From assembly GCA_963969395.1 (NCBI GenBank), contig OZ017799.1:14758501-14822500 (forward strand): 64,000 bases of DNA. The letters run 5' to 3'. The position numbers and the translations under genes were made by a program. Origin of the DNA: Pseudoscleropodium purum. Its lineage: Eukaryota > Streptophyta > Bryopsida > Hypnales > Brachytheciaceae. The notes beneath the pieces are model-generated. The model did not search any database, was not told where the DNA came from, and saw only the letters and a program-made list of their open reading frames with translations. The stretch's first letter is position 1. Each line of letters opens with the position of its first letter. Shown piece by piece: positions 48,184 through 59,894 of the stretch.

Positions 48184-49815
48184 CTCCTAATGGACTAAGG
48201 TGCATTTTTTTTGGCAACATAGCAAATTTGGGCACCTCACTATGAATGGAATTTTTATTTTCTTTTGCTGAAATTTTCACAAGAAAATGTGCCCAAGGAA
48301 TAACTTCAAGGCTTGACAATCTTCATAATTTTTTACAACATGGTCAAAAAGTTTTTATATGATATGCGATTTTCTTTGTTTTGCTAGTAGTAGGGGCAAC
48401 TCAAAAAACTTCTTTAAAAATCACTTTAAAAAAAAAAATTTTGAAATTGGTTCTTTAGGTTTATAAATATGTGTATATAGAAAGTTTTGAATCATTCCAT
48501 TGTGATTAACCCCTAAAGTTCCATGACTTTGTTTTCCCTAAAACTACTCAAAAACTGTCATTTTCAGTACAAGTACCAAATTTTGGAAAAAAACTTTTTT
48601 CGACACATATAAACGTAGGATCTTGTAGAACACTGATTTGAAAAGATGTAGAATAAATTTGAGAACTTTCCACCATGTGGATTGCAAGATTTTAGCATTT
48701 GAATTGACAAAAATCTTTTTCTTAACCCTACAAAAAACTGGGCAGCTGCACTTTATAAGCTCACTTTTCTATGAAAAAATGTTCAAAATAGTGGTGCTTC
48801 TTTGGATCTGTTTTTCTAAACAAGTTGTTTACATGCTTGAAAATTTTCAAGTCATTTGGAATTGTACAACATATAGGAAAAAAATAGTAAGTAGAAAGAG
48901 ATAGAGAATGATTCAAAACACTAAATTGTTAAGAATTTAATTATGGAATTGAAAAATGTCAATCCCAAGGGTTGTTATGTTTATATAAACAATGCACATC
49001 CTTTGATTTTATTTTTATCAAAAAATATTGAAAATTGAGTGAAATAAACAAAGTTTATATTAGAGTACAAAATCCATAACTGTCCACAAACTAAAATTCC
49101 TCATAATTTTTGACTCATTGATTGAAATGGAATGATTCAAAGATTTCCACACATATATAAATATAAAAAATCAGCTTCAAATTTTTATTTTTGGAAAAAG
49201 TGAATTTTTCAGATCTGCCCCGAGTGCCCAAGTTGAGAAACAAACAACATATTGGGCCATAACTTTTGACTCTTACTTCCAAATGTCATGAAATTTGTTG
49301 CATATGAAAGATATTCCTTGTCCACACCTTCTAGTAAAATTTCAGCCTAAAATATGGAAATTTCTGGTCACAATCACTTGCCCAAAAATTCTATACAACC
49401 AAAAATGCAATCTAGTCCTTTAGGGGTTAATAAGATGAAAGTTATGAGGACTTTTAGTTTGTAGGTAGGTATGGTTTTCAAAGACACCATAACTATGCAA
49501 ACTAAAACTCCTCATAACTTTCATCTCACATATATATATAAATTTGATGAACCAATTTCAAATTTTTATTTAAAAAGAAAATGATTATTAAAAATGTTTT
49601 TTGAATTACCCCTCTCCCCACACAATGATGAAAATTGCATATCATGCAATAAGGTTTTGACAATGTAGTCAAAAGTTATGAAAATTGTCAAGCTTTGAAG
49701 CTACTCGTTGGGCACATCTATAAAATTTTAGCAAAAATAAAATAAAAACTTCATTCTTAGTGAGCTACCAAAGTTAGCTATGTTGCCAAATAAACGTAGC
49801 TTGGTCATTTAGGGA
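48184..49815. mobile_element. Foldback TTAA-family element F (about 711 bp), split by element C
   Basis: The left half (48184-48505) is the inverted counterpart of the right part (about 49480-49815): GGCAACATAGC, GTGCCCAA, GCTTGACAAT and ATATGC.ATTTTC occur on both arms in mirrored order. TTAA flanks both ends (48180-48183 and 49816-49819) next to CTCCTAAT and TAGGGA. Element C occupies 48510-49426 in its centre. Confidence 0.75.
48510..49426 (-). mobile_element. TTAA/CCCCTAAA-family element C (917 bp), nested in F
   Basis: Full length, with TTAA at 48506-48509 and 49427-49430. The ends are CCCCTAAAGTTCC and, inverted, CCCCTAAAGGAC. It is the same sequence family as A and B in reverse orientation. 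Deleting it together with one TTAA restores the uninterrupted sequence of its host element. Confidence 0.88.
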
Positions 49816-49819
49816 TTAA

Positions 49820-52734
49820 GCAATTACACATATTTAGAGTGCAAGTTTCTTGAGTGGAAATTTTTTTCCATGTACAACAGTAGAATTTGAAAGGATTCTA
49901 CAATTTTTCAGAATTTTATTTCTCAAAACATAATTTCTATAAATTTTTTAGATGATGATTTTGTTTGACCAATATTAGTTGTATAGGTCTTATTCTTTTT
50001 AACTTAGGGTTGCTTGCAAAATTGAATAAGAATTGGTTGCAATATTGAAAGTCTTATAGCCAATCATAATATGCTGTAAACATATTGGGAACTATACCAT
50101 AATTAATCATTGTTCATCTCTATTTGATTGGACAAAGAACACCTATATAACCAAAATAGGGAGGGGGGGACGGTGATAAAAAATGGATTGGCTATTATAG
50201 AAACAAAGAATGCACCTATTGTCCTAATTATCAAGACATTTTGTCTACATTAAGCTTTCTATATAGATTCATCAAAAGGTAAATAGATTTTGTGTGATTC
50301 TTTGAAAGTTTGTAGGTTTGTATTGGATGATGATGCATATATGTATATACCCCTAGTTAAGTTAGTTGGGCTAGCCTTGTATATAAACTTTCTTTGTAGA
50401 TAAGCACCTATAGCTTTCACTTTATACTTTAGTGGATTTGACCTTAGCACATTGGTGAGGTAGTGATGACTTCGAGCTTGAATGCTAGTAGGGTGCTTAC
50501 GACTATAATCCACCTAAATATGGTGGTGGATCAAATGACATCGACATTATATGCATGGGACCTTGATAAATTTTTTTAGGAAGGAGCATGTTAGTTCTTC
50601 ACTTCTTTGTAGGGTCTACTTCTTAATAGACTAATAGAGGTTTCAAGGATGGAGTTCACTAGTTAGATTATAAAGCTTAGATATTTGAGTTATTTCCAAT
50701 AGACACTTCATTCACCAAGTTGTGGTCTTTCATATGGGTTGTTGTAGAAAACACTTGTCATTTTTGTATCCCCTTCACTTCAGACATGCAATCTTTTGCT
50801 CATAAATTTTGCATTGTATTTCAATTTCATATGAAATTTTAAATGAAGCTAAATATGGTAGTTGTAGAAGTTGAATAATTTTTTCTAATTTCAAAAAATT
50901 ATTTTATTATTTTAAAATATCTCCCAATTTGATGTCTACTTTTACTATTGGGAGGTGGTATTGTTGATCCAAAAATTAAAATTTGAAGGTCTAAATTGGG
51001 AGAGAAGGACTTCTGCTAAAATTAAACAAGTCCATGAAAAATATTTTTTGAAAAAGAATAAAGTGTCCACCTTCCACATGGACTCAAAGTGCACATCCTT
51101 TATGCAAGTGTAGAGAATATAATTTTTTATTTCCAAAGATACAAATGGTTGAGAAGGAACACTTTTAGGTTAAAAAATGAAAATTTTCTTTTTCTTTTTT
51201 TTCATTTTTTAACTATTCTCTAAAAATCAAAATATTCATGTATCTATTTTCTGCTTTTTTTTGGTCCCTTAGTCTTTGTAGTAGCCTACAATAGTCAATA
51301 GTATTATATAGTATGACATTAATTTTTAAAATTTATTCAAAATTTATTTTTCATAATATTTCAATGATTTTTCATGGTTTAATTGATTTTTTTTTTATTG
51401 ATTTAGAAAAATTACATCTATTTTTAACATTCTATTTCTTAAATGTTATTATTATTATTATTTTTATGATTTTCAATTCATTTTTAACTCGTTTTTATAA
51501 AGAGTGACACCAAGATTTCATACCCTTGCTAGAGGGAAGACTCTATACTACTTATATATAGGGAAGTGAAGTTATGTTAGGTTGTAGATATTTATGAAGA
51601 CAATATTGAAATTAATAGAGAATGGTTGGTTATTTTTTATTTTCGATTTGTGAAGAAGAAGGTATGTGGCATATTTGATGACAATATTGTGGATATTATG
51701 TAACATATTTTTTATATATGTTTTTAAAATTTTGAATTTTTTTCATAGTTTCAATAATGGATGGAATATAGGTGGTGCCACATGCGCTAACTATAAGTAC
51801 TATTAGTGGGTGCACATTCCATCCATGAATGGTGATATCTTGAACACTATAACAAAATTTAGTAAAAATAAATTGAACAAAGTTTACGTGTGATTATTTT
51901 GACTAAGTTTTATTATAAAAGAAAGAGTGGTTGGTATTTATGATATTTTAAAGATATAAAATTTGGGAGAAGCAGTCATTGTAGTATGTGAATTTAATAA
52001 TTTTTATTTTACAATTTTTTGAAGGGCTTGTAGGTGTTGTATTTAGGTATGGTGTAATACATACACATAGTAAGTTTAGGCATAATTCTGCTATATATGT
52101 ACTATTAATAGTAGTTAGGCATGTGCATAAAAGTAGCCAACGGAATACTATTTTTTCTTGTTGATGTTCTCTCTATTTCATTGTTTTTGGTATTAATAGT
52201 TGAATTTATATTAGTGAGGAGTAATTTTTGAATTTTACATACTACCTTGTTGTGTCCTTGAATGCATACATTAGAGCTTTAATGTGGGGTTTGGTACACC
52301 CAAGTAACACATGTAGCTATGTGTCAATACTATGTAGACAACTCTCGTATTACATGCAAGGGTCATTGGTATTAAAATGGCTTAGAGGATGGCTTTTGTT
52401 TATAATATATCAAATTAAAAAGACCAAAATGTTAAGTGAAGATCAAATTACTAATATGAGATGTAGAAAATGTTGAATTGTATATTTTTTTCTTAAAACT
52501 TCACAATATATATGAACAATATGGAAGAATTGAAATACCTATGCATAATTTTTAGAAATTCATACAAGGAGTTCCCTCTAGTCCCAATTCCAATTCAATC
52601 ACAATGTTTTATTTATAATAAAAATAATCTTAAATTTTTATTAAAAAGTACAAAATTTTGGATATCTTAGCCTATCATAGATGTATTAAAAAAACTCATA
52701 TAATTAGTTTTTTAATTCTATGTTAGGTGATTGC
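49820..52734. other. AT-rich gene-free DNA
   Basis: No supported gene. A short G-run precedes 50170, and a small hairpin (GGATGGAAT and ATTCCATCC) lies at about 51763-51820. Modest open frames on both strands lack any domain. Confidence 0.55.
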
Positions 52735-53790
52735 AAGAAATACATGCTAATTTAGTTATGTTCTAAATTTGGAACACTATAACTTTCGAATTATATATTC
52801 AGTGTCTCCAAAAAAAATTTATATTTTAGATGTCTTCATCGTAATTGTATGATTGTATCCTTGATTTTTCAAAAGAAATTCAAAAATCATTTTATATTTA
52901 AGAAGTAATTTTGTTAATTTGTCACACTTTGACATTTAGTTTTTTTTTAATACTAAATTGAGAGGTTTAAATTAATGATTTTTAACTGAAATTTTTGTGG
53001 CATATTCTTATAATAGATAGGCATATTTGTAAGAAAACATTATTCTATGTCTTTTATATTTATACAAATAGGCTTCTCTTGCAAGTACATTTTAAACATT
53101 AGAGATGATTTTGACCTAATATTTTTGGTCAAATCTATTCACTATGAGTTCCTCCCAAATGGCCAATTTTTAGGTCTATCCAAAATTATGTTTCATAATT
53201 TTTACAAATAAAAATGCCAAAGTGTATATTGCTTGGGATATATTCTTGGATATAGAATTTTGGCAAAGAAAATACATAGTTTAACGTTTTAATTTGTAAA
53301 AAATTAGAAAAATAATTTTCAATAGAATAAGATTTTTTCTACTTGGTAAATATTCTTAGGGATGAGATTTGACCAAAGAAATAGCTTAAGACCATCTTTA
53401 ATGTTAAAAAGTATGTGTGTAAGGGAGGCCTATTTGCACAAATGTGAAGGATATAAAATTATATTTTTAGATACCATTTGGTAGAAACATGTCTACTCAC
53501 TTTAGGAATATGCTACAAAAATTTCAATTGAAAGTCATTATTTTAGATTGCTCAATGATATGAAAAAACCCTAAACATCAAAGTGTGACAAATTAACAAA
53601 ATTGACTTTTAAATATAAAATAATTTTTGATTTTTTTGAAAATATAAAGGATAAAATTACTATCAAAATGATTAGAAACAATATTTTGTTTTGGGCATTG
53701 GGTTCATTATTTGAAAGTTATAGTGTTCCAAACTTAGAACGCACCCAAATTTACAAACTAGTAAGAGTTTCTTGCAATTGCCCTATTATT
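52735..53790. repeat. Foldback repeat with arms of about 440 bp
   Basis: The arm 52735-53170 pairs with the reverse complement of about 53345-53790. Matched blocks include GGAACACTATAACTTTC, TTTGTTAATTTGTCACACTTTGA, AAATTTTTGT.GCATATTC and CAAATAGGC.TC. Divergence between the arms is considerable, so the element is old. There is no coding content. Related single arms occur near 33130-33380 and 46050-46330. Confidence 0.7.
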
Positions 53791-55221
53791 ATCCTCTAAA
53801 AATATTTATTTCATGTATAAAATTATATTTTAGGATTCCTTCTAACCTTCTTAAAATGACTTCAAGAGTTTTTTACATTAAAACAAATTTTAGTACTTGA
53901 ACTTGGACTAAAATGCATTGTAAGTGATTATAATCAAGGCTATATAATACAAAAGTTGTGTATTTGGGGTGTCAATTTGTTGTTAGGTGCGTAGTGTACA
54001 AAGTTTCTAAGGGATATTGCATGGACCAAAAGAGGCTAGTGTTTTTGTGTGAAGCCCATGTATTGTCCAATGAAAAATTTGGAATTTGAGTAGGTGAGTG
54101 AATTTTTTATTTGTAATTTGGGGGTGCGAGATCACCAGACACATTCAAGTGACATACGACAGCATTTGGCTTTCAATTCGCATTCGAAAATCATCAAGTC
54201 ATTGAATCGCATTGTGCTCAGGAAACTGGTTTCTACTCACTGCTCATTCCGAACAACGTGAAGACGAATATACCACTGAATCCATGTTTTAGAGCTCTGT
54301 GTGATCACGTGCACTTCAATGTTACCATTTTGGCGCAATAAAACAAGCCATTTCTACGAATATGACGCCATGAAACATGCTATTTTTGCAAATATGACCG
54401 TCACCATAACAGTAACGATGCAACTTGACAGGTTGCATTGGCGAGCAATGTTCTCGATGTCAACGATAAAGTTTCGACGTCAAACAATGTAGGCTCACAT
54501 GCAGCTCATTACGTTGACCTCCTGCGTCAGTTAAGTTTGTTGAGGGCAGCGAAAAAAGCTGCGAGATACAATAATATTCATTTTATACGAATTGTGAAGC
54601 ACTGCGTGCACTGCTTTCCGAATGCGTTACTCACAAGTTTAATCTTTTGTATCTCTGTAAGTACACCTTCGCATTATAAAATATTGAACAGTGCACATAC
54701 GCATTAAACAGGAAATATTCGAATAAGTTTAGACCTCCCAACAGTCACAACCTGGAAGCAAACCTTCGGCAGCACAAACCTTGTGATGTTTGCCGCGCTG
54801 GTTCTGTGGCAGTGCGTGCCCGGTACGGTCTTCCTAAATGTCGATTACCGATCTGCATACTCTGGATATTGACTATTATCCAGAGCATGTGCAAAGCAGG
54901 TAGCTAAAGGGCCCAGAGTCAAAAGCCTCCCATTGCCAGCTCATGCCAATTGAGGCTGGAGTGGACAGTATTTAAACTGCAGAGAAGAAGCAGAAATGAA
55001 TGAGCAAGGATCGGTTGAAGCTTTCGTGCAGCAGCAGCTCTAGCTGCTTCCACGATCTCCGTGAGGGGCTTTCTTTCTCTTCATTCTTGATTCTTCACAG
55101 GCCGAAATTCGTGACTTATATCGCCAGTCAGATTTCATGCTTACAGTTAGCATATCTCTATCTTCCTAGCAAGACTTGTTTGACTGTGGAACTTTCTGGT
55201 AAGCTTGGAGATAGCTCAATC
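53791..55221. promoter_or_regulatory. Upstream region and 5' leader of the Stig1-like gene
   Basis: Repeat-rich DNA gives way near 54110 to sequence of genic composition. A TATTTAAA box at 54969-54976 predicts transcription from about 55000, giving a leader of about 220 bases. The leader is open in the frame of the gene from an ATG at 55000, which could add 74 residues, but the signal peptide begins only at the ATG at 55222. Confidence 0.55.
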
Positions 55222-57410
55222 ATGGCGTCCATTTGGCATTCTGCAACAGTCAGTTCTGTACTCATTCTGGCGGTGCACTTGATCTGCTGCTCTCAACAAG
55301 TTACAGGTGCGTAGTAACTTTCATTTTCAACTACTGGTTGATTGTCTTAGTTTGAATAGCCAGGTTTACAGCAGCTTGCATGATAATGCTTCCATAAACC
55401 TAGTTTTTGAAGATTTGGTGCCAGAAACTGATCAGAGCCATGTGATTTTTGTTGCCCTCAAGTAAAAACCCCAGAGCTCAAGTCGATCTAGTAAAGATGT
55501 GAGATTTCGGCGTCTGAAGTAAGCCGCTGTACGTGCTGTTGTTAGTTCAGATCTTGTTTTCCGAAAGCGCCAATGTAACGGCTTTGAAATGTCGATTCAT
55601 AGCACTGACTAATCATATTCCGTTTTTTGTGTGCAGGTGTAACCTATGGACAGCCAGCAACCTGTCCTACTGGATACAAGAACTGTGGCGACAACCACAA
55701 GGGCCGCTGTTTGACATACATCAAGACCGATGTGAACAACTGCGGCGACTGCGGCGTCAAGTGCAGCGCCCCACCTCACTCTTCTCCCGCCTGCTCCAAC
55801 TTCAAGTGCGGATTTACGTGCACCAAGGCGTACAAGAATTGCGACCTAAAGGATCAGAACGGGTGCGAGACTTGCGTTCAGGTGGACATCAACAATTGTG
55901 GGGACTGCGGGAAGAAGTGTCCCGTATACGCTAACACCCTCGGCCCCAAGTGCTTTAACAGCACGTGCACCGGTGTTTGCCAGACTGGGTGGAAGGATTG
56001 CAACAACAACCTCGCGGTGGATGGGTGTGAGGCGCAACTGAAATCCGACATTAAGAACTGCGGCGCATGCGGAGTACGATGCGCCAACGCGGCCAACGCG
56101 GATGGCGTGTGCTGCTACGGCAAGTGCGGGATTCAGTGCTACAAAGATTTTGCCAATTGCGACAGGAAGGAAGCAAATGGCTGCGAAGTCGCACTCAATA
56201 CCGACATCTCCAACTGCGGCACATGCGGGCACAAGTGCTTCTGCCCTCCACATTCCAATCCCACCTGCGCCGCTGGGAAATGCGGGTATACCTGCAAGGA
56301 CGGATACACGGATTGCAATGGCTTGGCAAAGGACGGCTGCGAAATCACCCTCGCCTCTGACGTATTGAACTGCGGTGCTTGTGGGGCGGCGTGCAGCATT
56401 CCCAATGCGCAACCGGTGTGCTCGAGTGGTACTTGTGGCATCAAGTGCTGCAACAAGGGATTCAATGATTGTAATGGCTTGTTGGCGGATGGCTGCGAAG
56501 TCACCGACGCGACTCTGCAAGTCGACACGTTGAACTGTGGAGAATGTGGAAACAAGTGCCCCTCTCCTCCAAATGCCATTCCTACTTGTGCTGATGGATT
56601 GTGCGGTTTCACTTGCAAGGCAGGTTTCGAGGATTGCAATGGCGATGCTGCCGATGGCTGCGAGGTCACTTTGGATACAGACCCCTTGAACTGTGGCGGT
56701 TGTGAAAACAAATGCGACTGTCCTGATAACAGCCTTCCGACTTGCGCTGCTGGATCGTGTGGGTACACTTGCAAGGACGGGTTCAAAGACTGCAATGGCG
56801 AGGCGGCGGACGGCTGCGAGGTCGACATCAAGACGTTCCAAACCGACGTCATGAACTGTGGGGATTGTAACAACAAGTGCCCCTGTCCTCCGAATGCCAT
56901 TCCGTACTGCACTGGTGGAGAGTGCGGGTTTACCTGCAAGGACGGATTCAAAGATTGCAATGGCGACCCTGAAGATGGCTGCGAGGCCCAGATTACCGAC
57001 GACATTTATAATTGCGGTGCCTGTGCGAATTCATGCGAAGATAAGGAAAACGGATTTCATGTCTGCAAAGCGGGAACTTGTTGTCCATGTGGATCTGACC
57101 AGGACTGTGAAACTGCCAATACCCCTCAGCAGAGTTGTCTCGCGTAAGTGAACTTACTGTCGCAGTCTGACTTGTTTTCATCATGTTGAAATGCACACGA
57201 TGTCATCATATAATCAGCTCATCGTGATTTCATCTCTCTTGTTAATGCCGTTCAAATTGATGTTCGTATTATTTATTTCCAGCATTCTTGTGATTTTAAT
57301 TCGCCAACATTTCTAGCTCTTGATCCCTTTTCTCTATCGACTTCCTTAACATGAATCCAATTTCATTAATTGCTTGCAGCGGATGGTGTTCTTCATCGTC
57401 CACCCGTTAG
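55222..57410 (+). CDS. Secreted cysteine-rich protein with nine NCGxC repeats (Stig1-like)
   Basis: Exons 55222-55306, 55637-57143 and 57380-57410 give 540 aa. A signal peptide (SSVLILAVHLICC core) is followed by nine units of about 50 aa, each built as F/Y-x-DCN-(x)-DGCE-(x)6-D-(x)2-NCGxCGxxC, with a linking CPPxxxPxC..G.CG. The pattern resembles the Stig1 domain of plant secreted proteins (PF04885) and also the DGCE...NCGxCG repeats of many bacterial surface proteins. All Cys are presumably disulfide bonded, so an apoplastic or wall location is expected; the function is unknown. Reading through the second donor would end at a TAA at 57145-57147 (SCLA), but CGC/GTAAGTG and TTGCTTGCAG are strong splice sites that add GWCSSSSTR. 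The large repeat array is contained in a single exon. Confidence 0.88.
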
Positions 57411-59894
57411 CAAGACAAGGGAAAACGAAGATTGAATACCAGATGCAGCAAGTTGGTGCTGGGTCAAGCTACCGTCTAATCCCTGATTTGTGACTCATTC
57501 GATTATAATGCATTTTAAATAGTTGTCAGTGAACATTCTTGTGATGATTTTTCATCTGTAGAGAGTCACGGAGCAGCCTACGGGCTAAGGTAGTGCGTGC
57601 GTCCATTAGGATTGCCCACTGCAGTATAGATAATTCATTCTTGCGCTACTTGCTACATGCACATCTAGCACTGGCTAGTGAGGGCGACAAATTTTTTCAT
57701 TAATTGAATCATTTTGTTTGTTGAATCGTCTCTTTCATTGATGTCCTGTATACTGCATTGCAAACACTTTCAATTGCTGCAGCGCTAGCTGGTTGTCAGT
57801 GCACACCAGACATGAGTTAGTGCAGTGCTCATTTGTGAAATGCCCTGTGAAATGTACTCCTTTTTCTTTTCTCCTTGGCCAGTTGGGATCAAGTGCGCTG
57901 GAAATCGCATCTCAAGCATATATCTCTCCCAGAAGCTGCAATTTTCTCTCCTCCAGAAATATGTATGCAGCAACAAAAGCTACCTGTTCCTTTTCAAAAG
58001 GAAATAAAACAGAGGTTTGGCACACTACAGACATCAAATTCAAGCTAATTTAATGTTCATACCAAGCTGAACACGTTTTGGCCCCTAAACTAAAGGACCA
58101 AGAAACCCGTTTTGATTGGAAGTGAGCGATCAAATCCGTGGCCGGAGTGTATTCCTGATCGTGACCAATATATCCAGTCTGGCTATGATCATATTCGTTA
58201 GAATGTCGTTTTGAACCGTGAAAGTGTTGAACATCGAAGTACATAGAGCAAGAAAAATTAGGACTGGTGGTATGGATCTGCGGTTCCAAATTGTCGTCTG
58301 AAAGAATGCCAAATTCTTGAAATATCGGCCTGTCAGAGCAAGAACACTCACAAATATTAACAGAGTGCGTTAGGTGTTCAAAAGCAGATTCCAATTCCAT
58401 CTGGTTCCCTGTAGCCGGTATCCAGTTTTGAGCGCCTGAATTTAGCTTATTAATCGCAATCCAAATACTCCCTTGAGATCATACTCAACAAGACTGTACG
58501 CCTGTTTTGGAAAAATGACAAATTATTACTCAGTCTACCTAAATGACTGGCATCAGGTGATCACATCTACTGATACATCTCTTCTATTATGGGGATGCTC
58601 TCTCACATCACTAGTTTTGTCTTCATATAATTTAAAACTAATGGACCAGGTTGCTCTCTAATGAGCGCACTGCTCCTGGTCAAGCTCGTTGGTCTTTTCT
58701 TCCCATCAATCTCCAAAAATGCATGATTAACGTGGAGTTACGTACTGCAGCGAGTCTTGCGTCGCAATTGCTAACCACGTATGAGGTGAATAAATCGAGA
58801 TTGCACGCCCTCAAATCACGGAGCCCCGAATAGGATGCTATGTAAAGAAACCCTCAAGAAGAAGCTCCTCCTCAAATAGACCGCTAAGCCCGCAGAAACC
58901 CTAATTCCACTCATAGTAACCATGCGGATCGAGAGCTATATATACTGGCACTTCAATGCGGCCATATTCGTGCTCTTAACTCTGAAGTTTTGGACATTTT
59001 ATCATCACAGAGGTAGGGAACTTTCGCCTCATTCGACTAAATAATTTGGAAATTTGCAATTACTCCCTAAACAGGATTGTTCCAGTAGTGACCTCCCCTT
59101 CAATCCATCTGGCGATCGAGCACCTGCTGTAAGCTCTGAAAATTTACCTCCGCCGGTCAGCAGAGACCAACTCGTATCTCCCGAGTGTGATTTTGCACAT
59201 TCACCATGAGGTGGCTATTAAAAAATACAAACGAAATCTTCTGTCAATCAGTATCGTCATAGACCATCAATATATAACAAGAACACACTTCCATTCGAAG
59301 CCATTGACAGTTACGAACAACAAAAGGGGCCAGTTTGTTCACACAAAACTGACTGAAGGGTGGTCCTCGACCTGGCCGAGATGACTCACGTCAGTCATAC
59401 ATGTATGCCATTGCAGGCTTAATTCGTCAAGCTCCGATCAACAACCCTTGCTACTTTCCAAACTCTCAGCTAGCCGGGACTATTGTATCCTCTCAACTGT
59501 CTAAGACACTAGCTGGTTCCACGAATCCCAATCGCACCCATTCTCTTAGAAGGGCTCGGCAACCTCCATTCTGTCGATCTGTGGACAGAGGTCGTCCGTG
59601 CCATGGCAGTTGGATGAAATCAACGGATTCGCACATAGTGCAGAACACCACACGGACACTGAAAGACCACGAAATCACGACGAAAGAACAGACATCACAC
59701 ACACACTGAACGCACATTTAACACATCAAACTTCACCACTCCCGCCTCGCTTACGTACACACGCGCTGTAGGAAGCGAAGACCCTCGCTGCTGCTGATTC
59801 ATGCATTTTCCATCCCCCAGTCAGAAGGCAGCCCCACACGTCGAAAGAGCTGCAGGCCCCGAAGGGAGTATTCGATCAGCAGCCAGCGGCAGAA
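57411..59894. other. 3' flanks of two convergent genes, with a possible small minus-strand transcription unit
   Basis: The left part is the 3' region of the Stig1-like gene and the right part (from about 59700) the 3' region of the BURP gene. Between them a minus-strand TATATATAG box (58937-58945) lies upstream of a minus-strand frame (58351-58130). That frame has an AG acceptor-like junction (TCTGACAG) and a hydrophobic run (PPVLIFLALCTSMFNTF). I recognise no family, and it may be a gene relic. Confidence 0.4.

Noticed and set aside
52228..52476. 82-codon frame suspected to be a retrotransposon relic
   Set aside because: No reverse transcriptase, integrase or RNase H motif could be seen.
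55846..56841. Minus-strand frames opposite the cysteine-rich repeat gene
   Set aside because: Repeat periodicity of the sense gene creates them; they have no family similarity.
58816..58923. 35-residue minus-strand frame with a mitochondrial-leader look (MVTMSGIRVSAGLAVYLRR)
   Set aside because: Its ATG lies only about 14 bases downstream of the TATA box, so it would probably precede the transcription start.
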